A stretch of 64,000 bases of DNA, taken from assembly GCA_011525785.1 (NCBI GenBank), contig WYBT01000039.1, positions 62,001-126,000 on the forward strand. Direction: 5' to 3'. Positions 32,242 to 43,516 of this stretch are shown here, piece by piece. Positions within the stretch are counted from its first letter, which is position 1, and each line of letters begins with the position of its first letter. A program made the position numbers and the translations under genes. The DNA is from Planctomycetaceae bacterium (GTDB taxonomy: Bacteria > Planctomycetota > UBA1135 > GCA-002686595). The notes below the pieces were generated by a model, which had not been told where the DNA came from, did no database searches, and saw only the letters and a program-made list of their open reading frames with translations.

Positions 32242-33864
32242 ATGAACACGTTGTCTCGCTTCGCCATCGCCATCGTGCTCGCGTCAACGAGCGCGGGGCC
32301 CGTGTTGGCGCGTCAGGCGGTCTGGCTCCGGCAGGACGGCTCCGCGCTGTACGACAACGTTGCGGGTGCGGCCGCTGACGGCTCGGGCGGCCTGTTCGTC
32401 GGCGGTTCGACGCAGGGCGACTTCGGCGGCACGTCGGCCGGCGAGGAAGACGCCTGGCTCGCACGCTTCGACGCTAGTGGACAGCGTCTGTGGCTCGCGC
32501 AGTTCGGATCGAGCCGCAGGGACTGGCTCGCGGTGGCGGCGAGCGACGGAACGAACGGCGTCTTCGTCGGCGGCTCGACGACCGGAAGCCTGGGCGCGGC
32601 CAACCCCGACCCGAGCGGGGCGACGGCCGATGCGTGGCTCGCGCACTACTCGAGCGCGGGCGCGCGAACATGGCTCGTGCAGTGGGGAACGGCGGGGAGC
32701 GAGCAACTCGTCGCCGTCGTCGACGACGGCGCCGGCGGCGCGTTCTTGGGCGGATTCACCTCCGGAAGTCTCAGCGCACCCAACCTGGGCGAGTCCGACG
32801 CGTGGCTCGCGCGCTGCGACGCGGCCGGCCAAGTGCTCTGGAGCACGCAGTTCGGAACGAGTGGTTTCGATGGAACGTTCGCGGTTGCGCCCGATGGCGC
32901 GGGCGGTGTGTTCGCCGCCGGATCGGAGGGCGCTTTGAACGGGTTCTTCGATCAGGCCTGGCTCGCACGCTACTCCGGCGCCGGGCAGCAACTGTGGAGG
33001 TTCGAACTCCCCGCCACAGCGCTCGGGCAGAGCATCTTCCGCGCGCAACCCGACGGCGCCGGCGGTGTGTTCGTGCTCGGCCAAACCATCTCGTTTCCCT
33101 ACTACAAGGTGACGGGTTGGGTCGCGCGCTACGACTCCGCCGGTGTTCGCGCCTGGATTCACTTCATCGGTCCGGCCGGCTCTCTCACGCGTGATGCGCT
33201 CGGTCACATTTACGTCGGAGGAGCAAACGGCGCGTTGGCGCGCCTCGACAGCGCCGGTCAGTACGACTGGGCGCTCACGATCTTCGGGCCGGCGGAGCAC
33301 ATCGGCAGCGTCGCACCGACCAACACGAGCGGCGTGTTCATCGCGGGAACCACGTATTCCGATCTGGGCGCACCGAGCGCCGGCGACGGCGATGCCTGGG
33401 TGGCGCTGATCGACGTCGATGTCGCTGCCGGCTACTGCACCGGTGCCACGACCACGTCCGGCTGTCTGCCCGCCGTTCGCAGTGTCGGCCGACCGAGCGC
33501 AAGCGCGAGCACCCCCTTCGTGCTCACCGTCGCGCAGGTCGAGGGTGAGCGACAGGGACTCCTCTTCTACGGAATCGACAATTCCGGCTTCACGCCGCGC
33601 CCGTGGGCCCCATGGAGTTCGAGTTATCTGTGCGTGCGGGCGCCGCGAGCGCGCCTCCCGATCCAAGCGTCGGGAGGAACGGCGCAGACGTGCGACGGAA
33701 CCCTCTCGCTCGACTGGAACAGCTTCGCGGCCGCGTCGCCGACCGCGCTCGGCCAGCCCTTCACCGCGGGCCAGCGCATCTTCGTTCAAGGCTGGTTCCG
33801 CGACCCCGCCGCGCCGGCGCACAGCAACCTCTCCAACGGCCTGTGGTTCGAACTGCAGCTCTGA
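32242..33864 (+). CDS. Secreted SBBP-type beta-propeller protein with C-terminal Cys domain
   Basis: 540-aa exported protein. GGAGG is 7 nt before ATG 32242; the signal peptide is 'MNTLSRFAIAIVLASTSAGPVLA'. About seven repeats of roughly 50-55 aa follow, with the pattern 'DAWLARFDASGQRLWLAQFG' + 'GGLFVGGST', characteristic of bacterial SBBP beta-propeller repeats. Residues about 395-540 are the shared C-terminal domain ('YCTGATTTSGCLP', 'GLLFYGIDNSG', 'YLCVRAP', 'GWFRDPAAP'). Cell-surface or extracellular; the ligand is unknown. Confidence 0.85.
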   Translation: MNTLSRFAIAIVLASTSAGPVLARQAVWLRQDGSALYDNVAGAAADGSGGLFVGGSTQGDFGGTSAGEEDAWLARFDASGQRLWLAQFGSSRRDWLAVAASDGTNGVFVGGSTTGSLGAANPDPSGATADAWLAHYSSAGARTWLVQWGTAGSEQLVAVVDDGAGGAFLGGFTSGSLSAPNLGESDAWLARCDAAGQVLWSTQFGTSGFDGTFAVAPDGAGGVFAAGSEGALNGFFDQAWLARYSGAGQQLWRFELPATALGQSIFRAQPDGAGGVFVLGQTISFPYYKVTGWVARYDSAGVRAWIHFIGPAGSLTRDALGHIYVGGANGALARLDSAGQYDWALTIFGPAEHIGSVAPTNTSGVFIAGTTYSDLGAPSAGDGDAWVALIDVDVAAGYCTGATTTSGCLPAVRSVGRPSASASTPFVLTVAQVEGERQGLLFYGIDNSGFTPRPWAPWSSSYLCVRAPRARLPIQASGGTAQTCDGTLSLDWNSFAAASPTALGQPFTAGQRIFVQGWFRDPAAPAHSNLSNGLWFELQL

Positions 33865-33954
33865 ACTTCGCGCCTCGAGGCGCTGCCGCCACCAGGCGCC
33901 TCGGTCGTCAGGTCGTCGACGCCAAGTGCGTCCGCGCGGGCCGGGTTAGGATGA

Positions 33955-35907
33955 GTGAACGGCGGACATTCGGCAGCGAACAAGACGAGCAACTTGAAGA
34001 CACTCCAGACGGACGTGGTGGTTCTGGGATCGGGGCTGGCGGGCGCGATTTCGGCGCTGTGCCTCGTGCGGCAGGGGTTGCGGGTGGTGATCCTCGAGAA
34101 GGGCACGCATCCGCGCTTTGCGCTCGGCGAGTCGACCACGACGCCCTCGTCGATGTGGCTCAAGGTGCTGGCCGAGCGCTACAACGCGCCGGAGCTCCAC
34201 AACATCACGACCGGCGAGGGCATTCGCCGGCATGTCGCGCCGACCTCGGGCGTGAAGAGCAATTTCGGCTTCCTCTACCACGAGAAGGGCGCCGAGACGA
34301 TGACGCGCGCCTGGCAGGCCGTGATCCCGCAGGCCGAGTTCTCCGACTCCGACGGCGGGCCGCCGCAGACGACCGAGATGCACTACTTCAGGCAGGACAT
34401 CGACGCCTACCTGTGGTCGACGGCGCTGGGCGCGGGGGCCATCGGGCGCTCGGGTTGCGACGTGACCAAGCTCGAGTTCCGTGGCGATGGCGCCACCGTC
34501 GAGACCTCCGCCGGTGAGTCGATCCAGTGCGCCTTCGTCGTCGACGCGAGCGGCGAACGCTCGGTCGTCGCCAGTCATCTGGGGCTGCGCGACTCGCCTC
34601 CGCGGATGCGGGCGAACTCGCGTGCGATCTACACCCACATGGTCGGCGTGATCCCCTACGAGCAAGTCGATCGCGGCCCCAAACCGCTCGCGCCGTGGAG
34701 CCAGGGAACGCTCCACCACTTCTTCGACGGCGGTTGGATGTGGGTGATCCCGTTCGGCAACTTCGCCGGCTCGCAGAACAAGCTGTGCAGCGTGGGGCTG
34801 AGCTTCGACAACAAGCGCTTCCCGCGCGACCCTGACGTCAGCCCCGAAGAGGAATGGGCGCGTTTCCTAGCTAAATATCCCGCCATTCAGCGTCAGTTCA
34901 AAGACGCGGTGCCGGTGAGGCCCTGGATCTCGACCGGCCGCCTGCAGTTCTCCAGCCGCAAGTGCGTCGGCGACCGCTACTGGCTCACGGCCCACGCCGC
35001 GGGCGCGGTCGATGCGCTGTACTCGATGGGCAACATCAACATCTTCCAGTCGATCGCGACGGGAGTGCGGTTGGTGGTCGAGGCCTTCCAGAACAACTCC
35101 TTCAACGAGCAGCATTTCCAACCGCTGCAGCGGCTCACGGACAACCTGCACCGCTTCCAAGACCGCATCGTGTACGGCAGCTACATGGGCTTCCGCTCGC
35201 CGCGGCTTCTCGAGTTGTGGTTCACGATCTGGGGTCTGACCGACGGTGCGCGCGTGCGCGAGATCCTCAAACCGATCGTGCGTTACTCGCGCACTCGGCG
35301 CATGGCCGACTTGTGCGCGTACGACGCGCGGCCGCAGGACGTCCTCACCGGCTTCGGCCAGTCCACGGACATCGCTCCCGCGGAGGAGATCCTCGATCGC
35401 GTGGACGAGTTCTGCGACATCATGCAGGAGCTCGAGGAAGGTCGGGCGACGATCCCTCAGACCGAAGAGCGACTCCGCGCGGCGATGGAGGCCGACGAGC
35501 GCTTCGAAATGCACGTCGACGCCATCACCAAGGGGCTCGGCCAAAATCCGTGGATCTTCGAGCCGCTCTGGCGTCTGGGCGTGAAGGCCTACAGCACCGC
35601 GTTCTTGACGCCCGACGAGGTCATGACGCTCGGCATCGAGCCGGAACAGCCGACGCAGGCCAAACACAAGACGCTGGCCTGGAAGCAGGAGCGCAAGGCC
35701 TTCGAAGAACAGGCGAAAGTCCTGCTCGAGGACCTCTCACAGCACCGCGCGCAGGCCAAGGTGCTGCTCGACGAGCTCGCAGCTCACCGCGCGCAGGCCG
35801 CTGCGTTGTTCCAGGAGCGTGACGCGCTGATGAGCGATCGCGAGGCCTGGCGCGCTCGAGCGGCGGAAGCGGAAGCACAGCTCACCAGAGCTCGCGCAGC
35901 GCACTGA
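33955..35907 (+). CDS. FAD-dependent halogenase-like oxidoreductase with coiled-coil tail
   Basis: 650-aa flavoprotein. The N-terminal Rossmann motif 'VVVLGSGLAGAISALCLVRQGLRVVILEK' (GxGxxG at about residues 25-30) binds FAD. 'DGGWMWVIPFG' (W261-M-W263-V-I-P266) matches the WxWxIP motif of flavin-dependent halogenases, which suppresses monooxygenation. Another FAD segment is 'YWLTAHAAGAVDALYSMGN'. Residues about 570-650 are a Gln/Ala/Leu/Glu-rich coiled coil ('HRAQAKVLLDELAAHRAQAA'), not usual for halogenases. The start is GTG 33955 with AGG just upstream; a TTG 12 codons in is possible. No biosynthetic cluster or carrier protein is adjacent, so halogenation is unproven. A generic tryptophan-halogenase-fold oxidase is the alternative. 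Confidence 0.75.
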   Translation: MNGGHSAANKTSNLKTLQTDVVVLGSGLAGAISALCLVRQGLRVVILEKGTHPRFALGESTTTPSSMWLKVLAERYNAPELHNITTGEGIRRHVAPTSGVKSNFGFLYHEKGAETMTRAWQAVIPQAEFSDSDGGPPQTTEMHYFRQDIDAYLWSTALGAGAIGRSGCDVTKLEFRGDGATVETSAGESIQCAFVVDASGERSVVASHLGLRDSPPRMRANSRAIYTHMVGVIPYEQVDRGPKPLAPWSQGTLHHFFDGGWMWVIPFGNFAGSQNKLCSVGLSFDNKRFPRDPDVSPEEEWARFLAKYPAIQRQFKDAVPVRPWISTGRLQFSSRKCVGDRYWLTAHAAGAVDALYSMGNINIFQSIATGVRLVVEAFQNNSFNEQHFQPLQRLTDNLHRFQDRIVYGSYMGFRSPRLLELWFTIWGLTDGARVREILKPIVRYSRTRRMADLCAYDARPQDVLTGFGQSTDIAPAEEILDRVDEFCDIMQELEEGRATIPQTEERLRAAMEADERFEMHVDAITKGLGQNPWIFEPLWRLGVKAYSTAFLTPDEVMTLGIEPEQPTQAKHKTLAWKQERKAFEEQAKVLLEDLSQHRAQAKVLLDELAAHRAQAAALFQERDALMSDREAWRARAAEAEAQLTRARAAH

Positions 35908-36487
35908 GGCGGCGACCTGCAGGGGCCGGTCGTCGCGCTTCGTGCGTCGACGCCGGCTCCGCAGACCGCACGCTCCCGCGCACGGCCATCCACGGCGTGA
36001 GCGAGCGCTCGAGCCGCGGGCGTCGCGCGTAGTTCGAGACTCCGAGCCTGCGCACGAGGTCCACTGCGGCCCTCGCACGCGCCATCTGGTCTTCGCGCTC
36101 TTCACGGCGCTGTCCCACCAACGGTGCGATTTCGCCGAGTCCGGCGGTCCCGCACGTCGCCGAGCGAGCTTCCCGCCGTGCGGAACCGGGGGCGTTCCCT
36201 AGCCCGTGCCCGCCTAGCCTTCGCCACGCTCCCGCCTTCCCGGCCCCGGGAGAGGGCCAGTCGGACGACGAGCCTCTACCGGGGTCCACTCCGACGTCCA
36301 AACAAGTCGGCCGACGCGGACCTCCCCTGATTGGGACGCCGACGGCATGGGCGGGCTGCGGCGATGGCGATGAAATCGCGCGATACTTGAAACTATCGCT
36401 GTACGTCGGACACCAACGGAGTCGTCGGGTGCTTGCACACCCGCCCCACCTCGGCTTTCCCAACCAACGCCAATTCAGCTCGCTGCC
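35908..36487. other. Intergenic region, no gene seen
   Basis: 580 bp without a convincing gene. Open frames on both strands lack recognisable products. A 6-bp inverted repeat with 8-nt spacer, GCGATA (36380-36385) / TATCGC (36394-36399), lies about 90 bp before the next gene in a relatively AT-rich patch and could be an operator. Confidence 0.5.
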
Positions 36488-37921
36488 GTGAGCACACTTC
36501 GGATCGCCGCGATTGCAGTCGCGACAAGCGTCCTTCCTTCGAACCCGACACGGGCTACACAGTCCGCCCAAGCACCAGACGTTCGACTCACCGTAGTCAC
36601 GTTGGATGACCTGAATCTCCCGGTCCCCGGATCGGCCGTACAGATCGAGCCGATCGGGGCGCCCGCCGCGACGCTGGTGTCTGGAGTCGACGGTGCGACC
36701 CCGCCCACATCCCTGACCTCGGGGGCGGCGGCGCGGATCACGATTGCGGAGACCTCGTGTGCTCGCGGCATTGCGCTTGGGCAGGTTCGAGTCCTCCAGG
36801 CGCCCAGCGTGCCTGCCGATCGCGACTTCTATCTGCTGGATCGAACCTACCACGCACCGTTCGCCCTCCCGGTGCTGGTCGAGCCGAGCAAGGAGTTCAT
36901 CGCGCCGGAGCCTTACCACACTCGCTGGACGCTCTCGCGCGTTCAGAACGGCGACCCGGTCCGATTCCAGTGCCACGTCGCGATGTTGCTCAGCAGCGAG
37001 GAGATCGCCTCATTCGCGGCCTACAACAACGTGCAGTTTGGAAATCACACCGACGACTACAGACTCGGTGTTGTCGTGCGCTGCGCGTCGGTCGACTTGG
37101 GAGATCACAACCTCGTCCTGTCGGTGGACTGTGCCGGCCACGGATTCAGCGCCATGCCGATCGCCGACACGTACTCCCTACCCCTGAGCGGCAGCGCCAC
37201 GCAGGCGACTTGGTCGTCCGAGGTGTTCGACTGGAGCGAAGACCGCGCTTCCATGCTGCTGAGGCGACGCTTGGCCCGAGGGGACAACGTGGTGCTCTTG
37301 AGGCCTGGGGGATCCGCCTCGCGCGCTACGCAGGTTCTCCAGCCTACGCCGCCTGAGATTGTCCCTTCGCCCGCGCTGCTAGCGCTGACCGGCGGAGACT
37401 GCATCCCAGACTGCCCCGGTGTCGCGAGCGGCAGTTGCGCTGTGAATGCCCCGTCTTCTGACGCTGGCTGTTACACCGCTTCCGAAGTCGCGTCTGGGTG
37501 CGAGACGAGCACGCGCATGCTGGGCTACGTATGCCTGCCAGCGGCGGGGTCCGCAAAGTACACACGCGGGGTGGTCAAAGGCGGATCCGTCACGTTCAAG
37601 TTCAAGTTCAAGGTGGCCGGCGTGGAGCAGGAAGTCGACGTCACGGGCCACTATCAGTCCAGCGAGCAGGTCTCCGTCGACATACCCGTTGGAGCAGGAA
37701 ATGGCTGCGGACAGTGCATCGGCGAGTGCGAGAACGTCACGGCGTGCGTCAAGGCGTTCAAGGTCTACCGAGCGAAGCACCGCTGGATCTGGCAGCCTGA
37801 GAACCCCAACTGGCCCTTTCCGTACCGCCAGACCGTTCCATGTGGACTGGAGGCGACGGAGACCGCCTCGTGCCAGATCAGCGGCACCTCTTACGCGGCC
37901 TGCGCTCGTGCATGTCAATGA
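36488..37921 (+). CDS. Secreted protein with Cys-rich C-terminus, unknown function
   Basis: 477-aa protein starting at GTG 36488, with a short N-terminal export signal. An N-terminal beta domain 'LTVVTLDDLNLPVPGSAVQI' looks like a carboxypeptidase-regulatory-like fold. The C-terminal 170 residues contain about 18 Cys (e.g. 'GGDCIPDCPGVASGSC', 'GCGQCIGECENVTACVK'), suggesting a disulfide-stabilised extracellular module. It ends at TGA 37921, which overlaps the next gene's ATG (ATGA), so the two are translationally coupled. No homologue recognised. Confidence 0.75.
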   Translation: MSTLRIAAIAVATSVLPSNPTRATQSAQAPDVRLTVVTLDDLNLPVPGSAVQIEPIGAPAATLVSGVDGATPPTSLTSGAAARITIAETSCARGIALGQVRVLQAPSVPADRDFYLLDRTYHAPFALPVLVEPSKEFIAPEPYHTRWTLSRVQNGDPVRFQCHVAMLLSSEEIASFAAYNNVQFGNHTDDYRLGVVVRCASVDLGDHNLVLSVDCAGHGFSAMPIADTYSLPLSGSATQATWSSEVFDWSEDRASMLLRRRLARGDNVVLLRPGGSASRATQVLQPTPPEIVPSPALLALTGGDCIPDCPGVASGSCAVNAPSSDAGCYTASEVASGCETSTRMLGYVCLPAAGSAKYTRGVVKGGSVTFKFKFKVAGVEQEVDVTGHYQSSEQVSVDIPVGAGNGCGQCIGECENVTACVKAFKVYRAKHRWIWQPENPNWPFPYRQTVPCGLEATETASCQISGTSYAACARACQ

Positions 37922-39513
37922 CGAAGCGACAGCGACATGCGCGGCGCACGATCAGCACGCGCGCGACGAAAGCCGCGTACCAAGTGACACAGGCGACCGC
38001 GCTGTTGCTCGTGGTCGGACTCCAAGCAACTCAATGCGTCTCGCTCACCGCAGCAGTCGACGAGGCTCAAACGCCGGCGGCAAGGAGTTCTGCGCGGATC
38101 GGCGAGACGACCGCAGCCACAGACCGCGACTTGATGGTCTCGGTGGTCGTCCAGTCGGAGATACTCGAAGTTCTACGCGACGTGCCGGTGCGCATCGGCG
38201 GTGAGGGCGTCCCGTGGCAGCGCACCGACGCGAGCGGTGTGACGTTCGCGCACCGTGCGCTGCGCACGCCGAAAGTCGAGGTCGACATAGCGAGTTCGCC
38301 CGTCCCCGGCGGCGTCGTGTTGGACCAGCGGCTCGTGCTGGACGTCGAAGACCTCAGTTGGGCCGCGCAGGCGGAACTTCCGACGTTCGTCGCTCACTGC
38401 ACGCTCCCGGTCGCGTGGGATGTGGTCTTGCCGGCTCGCGAGCCGACTTACGCTCGGCCCTGGCACGATCGGTGGATCGTCTGGCCCGCCGACGATTGGG
38501 TGGGTGCTCCGGCGCAGGTGCGCATCGCTCATCTGGGCGCGAGCGAGACCGTTCGCGGCCACGTGCTCGGTCGCACGGGCCAGTCCATCGACGCCGCGCT
38601 GGGCGTGGCGCTGCTCGCCGACGCTCCCATCGTGTTGCCGCCGTCCGGTCTGGCGCTGTCGATCGACGTCGGCAGTGTTGCGGACGGAGCCGAGAAACTA
38701 TCGATCAGCACCCTGCAGCTCGTCGACGAACCTCCGGCGCGCGCTTCGACGCTCGCCGCCGAAGTTCGTGGGCAGCGCGGACGCTTCTGGGACGTGAGGC
38801 TGCGCGGAGCTCTGCAGCGCGGATCGAATCTGCTGCTGCTCTCGAGTTCCAAGCGCGTTGACAGAGTCGTACTGACTGTGGCGGCGAGCGCTTTGGGACG
38901 TGAGCTCAACTCAGCGAGTTCGGGCGCTGCGAACGTGCTCATTGCGGATCGAGAAGCCTCGCGCGACGTTGAGCGAGGTCTCCCCGGTTCCGATCTGGCG
39001 CGCGACGCATTCGAGTCGGATTCAGCGCAGAGCGCGGCCCCGCGCGTCGAGCCCATTGCGAACTGGCCGCTTCCGTCCTGCCGCGAGAGCGAACTCGAGT
39101 CCGCCTGGGGCGCCGCGAGCGCGATCGAAGCAGACAACACCGAGCATCAGCTCACGTTCTTCATGAACGCGCCCAACTCAGGCGGAAGACCAGCGACCCA
39201 GCCGTGGGCTTTTCGCGTCCTGTGGATTGGCGCACCCGCAGTTCAAGTCGAGAGCGGCTCGTGGTCGCGCTGGGGCGATGGCGCTTTGACCTTCGAGACA
39301 TGGAGCGGCGTCTGCAACCTCGACGAGCAGACCCAACAGCACGAGCGCTTGTGGTTCTATCGCAGCCAGAAGCGGCGCATCACGCGCTGGACGATCACGG
39401 ACGACCTCGGGGAAGCCACGAGGCACGAAGCGACGCCCCATCTCACGCCGCGCCAAGTCAGCTCGGTGTGTGTCCAGACCTCCGGAGTCTGCTCCGAGTT
39501 CGCAGAGCACTGA
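37918..39513 (+). CDS. Membrane-anchored or secreted partner protein, unknown function
   Basis: 531-aa protein. The start ATG 37918 overlaps the upstream stop as ATGA. A basic N-terminus (TKRQRHARRT) is followed by one hydrophobic helix (residues about 25-42), then a beta domain 'MVSVVVQSEILEVLRDVPVRIGG' resembling the N-terminal domain of its partner, and a long beta-rich region. Segments such as 'RGALQRGSNLLLLSS' parallel 'RRRLARGDNVVLLRP' in the upstream protein, so the pair may be diverged paralogues. Four Cys lie near the C-terminus. Function unknown. Confidence 0.75.
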   Translation: MTKRQRHARRTISTRATKAAYQVTQATALLLVVGLQATQCVSLTAAVDEAQTPAARSSARIGETTAATDRDLMVSVVVQSEILEVLRDVPVRIGGEGVPWQRTDASGVTFAHRALRTPKVEVDIASSPVPGGVVLDQRLVLDVEDLSWAAQAELPTFVAHCTLPVAWDVVLPAREPTYARPWHDRWIVWPADDWVGAPAQVRIAHLGASETVRGHVLGRTGQSIDAALGVALLADAPIVLPPSGLALSIDVGSVADGAEKLSISTLQLVDEPPARASTLAAEVRGQRGRFWDVRLRGALQRGSNLLLLSSSKRVDRVVLTVAASALGRELNSASSGAANVLIADREASRDVERGLPGSDLARDAFESDSAQSAAPRVEPIANWPLPSCRESELESAWGAASAIEADNTEHQLTFFMNAPNSGGRPATQPWAFRVLWIGAPAVQVESGSWSRWGDGALTFETWSGVCNLDEQTQQHERLWFYRSQKRRITRWTITDDLGEATRHEATPHLTPRQVSSVCVQTSGVCSEFAEH

Positions 39514-39696
39514 GCCTGACGCCCGCGCGAGCCGCTCGGCGTCGCCTGCCTCGGGGCCTCTCGTCTCGCAGGGCCAAGTGCTCCTGCGCGGCTCGCTCCG
39601 GCGTCAGGGTCTGGACCCGGCTGGCTCTCCCGGCTCGAACCGCGCCCGGCTGCGCACACGGGCCCCTTGACTCCTGGGACGGGTCGGGTCGAAGAT

Positions 39697-39715
39697 GTTG
39701 AGATCCAGTCTCAAC
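39697..39715. promoter_or_regulatory. Fur-box-like palindrome upstream of feoA
   Basis: GTTGAGA (39697-39703) and TCTCAAC (39709-39715) form a perfect 7-bp inverted repeat around TCCAG, ending 29 bp before the feoA start. The inner TGAGA-N5-TCTCA has the same arms and spacing as the TGAGAATnATTCTCA form of the Fur box. Iron repression of feoAB by a Fur-family protein is inferred. Confidence 0.55.
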
Positions 39716-39744
39716 TACTGGCCTCGACTTCTGGGCCACTCCCC

Positions 39745-39975
39745 ATGACCTCCCTCGACCTCCTGAACCCCGGTTCGACCGCGCGCCTGGTCTCCATCGG
39801 CGGCGATCGCGCGTTCCGCTGTCGCCTGATGGAGCTGGGCCTCCTGCCCGGCACGCTCGTGCGCCTGGTGCGGCGCGTCGATGTCGGCGGCGTGCTCGAA
39901 GTCGAAGTGCGCGGCTGCCGCCTGTCCGTGCGGCACGGCGAAGCGCGCCACGTGGCGGTCGAAGCGGGCGCGTGA
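39745..39975 (+). CDS. feoA: Ferrous iron transport protein A
   Basis: 76-aa small SH3-like cytosolic protein that assists FeoB-mediated Fe2+ uptake. Family pattern: 'LLNPGSTARLVSIGGDRAFRCRLMELGLLPGTLVRLVRR' then 'LEVEVRGCRLSVRHGEARHVAV'. The start ATG 39745 gives the usual 75-80 aa length. feoB follows 37 bp downstream on the same strand. Confidence 0.93.
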   Translation: MTSLDLLNPGSTARLVSIGGDRAFRCRLMELGLLPGTLVRLVRRVDVGGVLEVEVRGCRLSVRHGEARHVAVEAGA

Positions 39976-40012
39976 GAGCTGCGCGACGCGCGCTCCAAGC
40001 GCGTCCCCTGCC

Positions 40013-42229
<2,217 letters not shown>

Positions 42230-42298
42230 GCGCACGCGTCTCGCTGGCGCCAGCCTGACTCCGCGCCGCGGCGCAGGCGCGCCTGGGGGGCCGCCGGC

Positions 42299-42331
42299 TT
42301 GACAAATTCAAAATCGTACTTTGAAATTGTC
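42299..42331 (+). promoter_or_regulatory. AT-rich promoter/operator of the DUF4143 ATPase gene
   Basis: A near-perfect inverted repeat, GACAAATTCAAA (42301-42312) and TTTGAAATTGTC (42320-42331), one mismatch in 12, overlaps a perfect -35 TTGACA (42299-42304). TGAAAT at 42322-42327, spaced 17 bp, may serve as -10. Transcription would then begin at about the GTG at 42335, implying a leaderless mRNA. The patch is strikingly AT-rich for this genome. Confidence 0.5.
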
Positions 42332-42334
42332 GGC

Positions 42335-43516
42335 GTGGTGGAGCGCGACATCGAGCCGCACGTGAGCCGCGTGGCGAAGCGCCATCCTGTGATCGCCCTC
42401 ACGGGGCCGCGGCAGAGCGGCAAGACGACGCTCTGCCGCGCGGTGTTCCCCAAGCACCCGTACGTGTCGCTGGAAGCGCCCGACGAGCGTCGCTTCGCGC
42501 TCGAAGACGCGCGCGGTTTCCTGGCGCGATTCCCCGGCGGCGCCATCCTTGACGAGGTCCAGCGCGCGCCGGAGCTCCTGTCCTACCTGCAAGGCATCGT
42601 CGACGAGGATCCGCGCAACGGGCGCTGGGTCCTCACGGGCTCGCAGCAGTTCGCGCTCTCAGGGGCGATCTCGCAGAGCCTCGCCGGCCGCGTCGCGATG
42701 CTCGAGCTCTTGCCGCTGAGCTTGGGGGAGTTGCAGCGCTTCAAGTCGGCCCCGCGCGGCTTGTTCGAGACGCTGTTCACGGGCGGCTACCCGCGCATCG
42801 TCGATCGCAAGCTGCCGCCCGCGGAGTGGCTCTCCAGCTACGTCGCCACTTACGTCGAGCGCGACGTGCGCGAGGTGCTTCGCGTCGGCGATCTCCTGTC
42901 GTTCCAAACCTTCCTCGCCCAGGCGGCGGCGCGCTCTGCGCAACTGCTCAACCTGTCGAATCTCGGAGTCGACTCCGGCGTCACCCAACCGACGGCGAAG
43001 GCCTGGCTCTCCGTTCTCGAAACCGGTTACGTCGCGTATCGCGTGCCGCCGCTGCTGCGCAATCTGCGCCGGCGACTCGTGAAGACTCCCAAGCTCTACT
43101 TCGTGGACAGCGGACTGTTGTGCCACCTGCTCGGGATCCGGGACCCCGACGAGTTGGTGCGCCACCCGCTGCGCGGCGCGGTGTTCGAAACCTGGGTCGT
43201 GTCGGAGGTGCGCAAGGCGTTCGCCAATCGCGGCGAGCGCGCGCCGCTTACGTTCTATCGGGACCAGGTGGGCGACGAGGTCGATCTGGTGATCGAACAC
43301 GCGCGCGAGCTCATCGCGCTCGAGATCAAGTCCGGACAAACCGTCGCCAGCGACTTCTTCGCAAGCCTCGACCGCTTCGAGGCCGAGTTGCAGCACGCAG
43401 GCGCCAAGACGAAAGTGCGGCGCGTCCTGGCCTACGGCGGCGCGCCAGGCCAAGAGCGCAGCGACACGCGCGTGCTGGCCTGGAACGAAGTCGGCGCATA
43501 CTTCGCCCGGCTCTGA
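42335..43516 (+). CDS. AAA ATPase with C-terminal DUF4143 domain
   Basis: About 393-aa P-loop ATPase of the widespread AAA_14/DUF4143 group. Walker A 'LTGPRQSGKTTLCRAVF', Walker B 'GGAILDEVQRAPELL' and sensor 'WVLTGSQQFAL' are present. The C-terminal DUF4143 region contains 'DEVDLVIEHARELIALEIKSG', a PD-(D/E)XK-like D...ExK arrangement. The biological role of this family is unresolved; members are often in mobile or variable regions. The start is chosen at GTG 42335 because an upstream TTG at 42299 lies inside the -35 element. It is immediately followed by IS91-like relic sequence. Confidence 0.85.
   Translation: MVERDIEPHVSRVAKRHPVIALTGPRQSGKTTLCRAVFPKHPYVSLEAPDERRFALEDARGFLARFPGGAILDEVQRAPELLSYLQGIVDEDPRNGRWVLTGSQQFALSGAISQSLAGRVAMLELLPLSLGELQRFKSAPRGLFETLFTGGYPRIVDRKLPPAEWLSSYVATYVERDVREVLRVGDLLSFQTFLAQAAARSAQLLNLSNLGVDSGVTQPTAKAWLSVLETGYVAYRVPPLLRNLRRRLVKTPKLYFVDSGLLCHLLGIRDPDELVRHPLRGAVFETWVVSEVRKAFANRGERAPLTFYRDQVGDEVDLVIEHARELIALEIKSGQTVASDFFASLDRFEAELQHAGAKTKVRRVLAYGGAPGQERSDTRVLAWNEVGAYFARL

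Noticed and set aside
35882-36976. A 364-codon minus-strand frame as a gene in the 35.9-36.5 kb gap
   Set aside because: It overlaps the next plus-strand gene by almost 500 bp and has no recognisable domain, though a short stretch near 36000-36150 looks mildly protein-like.
42299-42334. TTG 42299 as the start of the DUF4143 ATPase
   Set aside because: It coincides with a perfect -35 TTGACA and adds residues not typical of the family.
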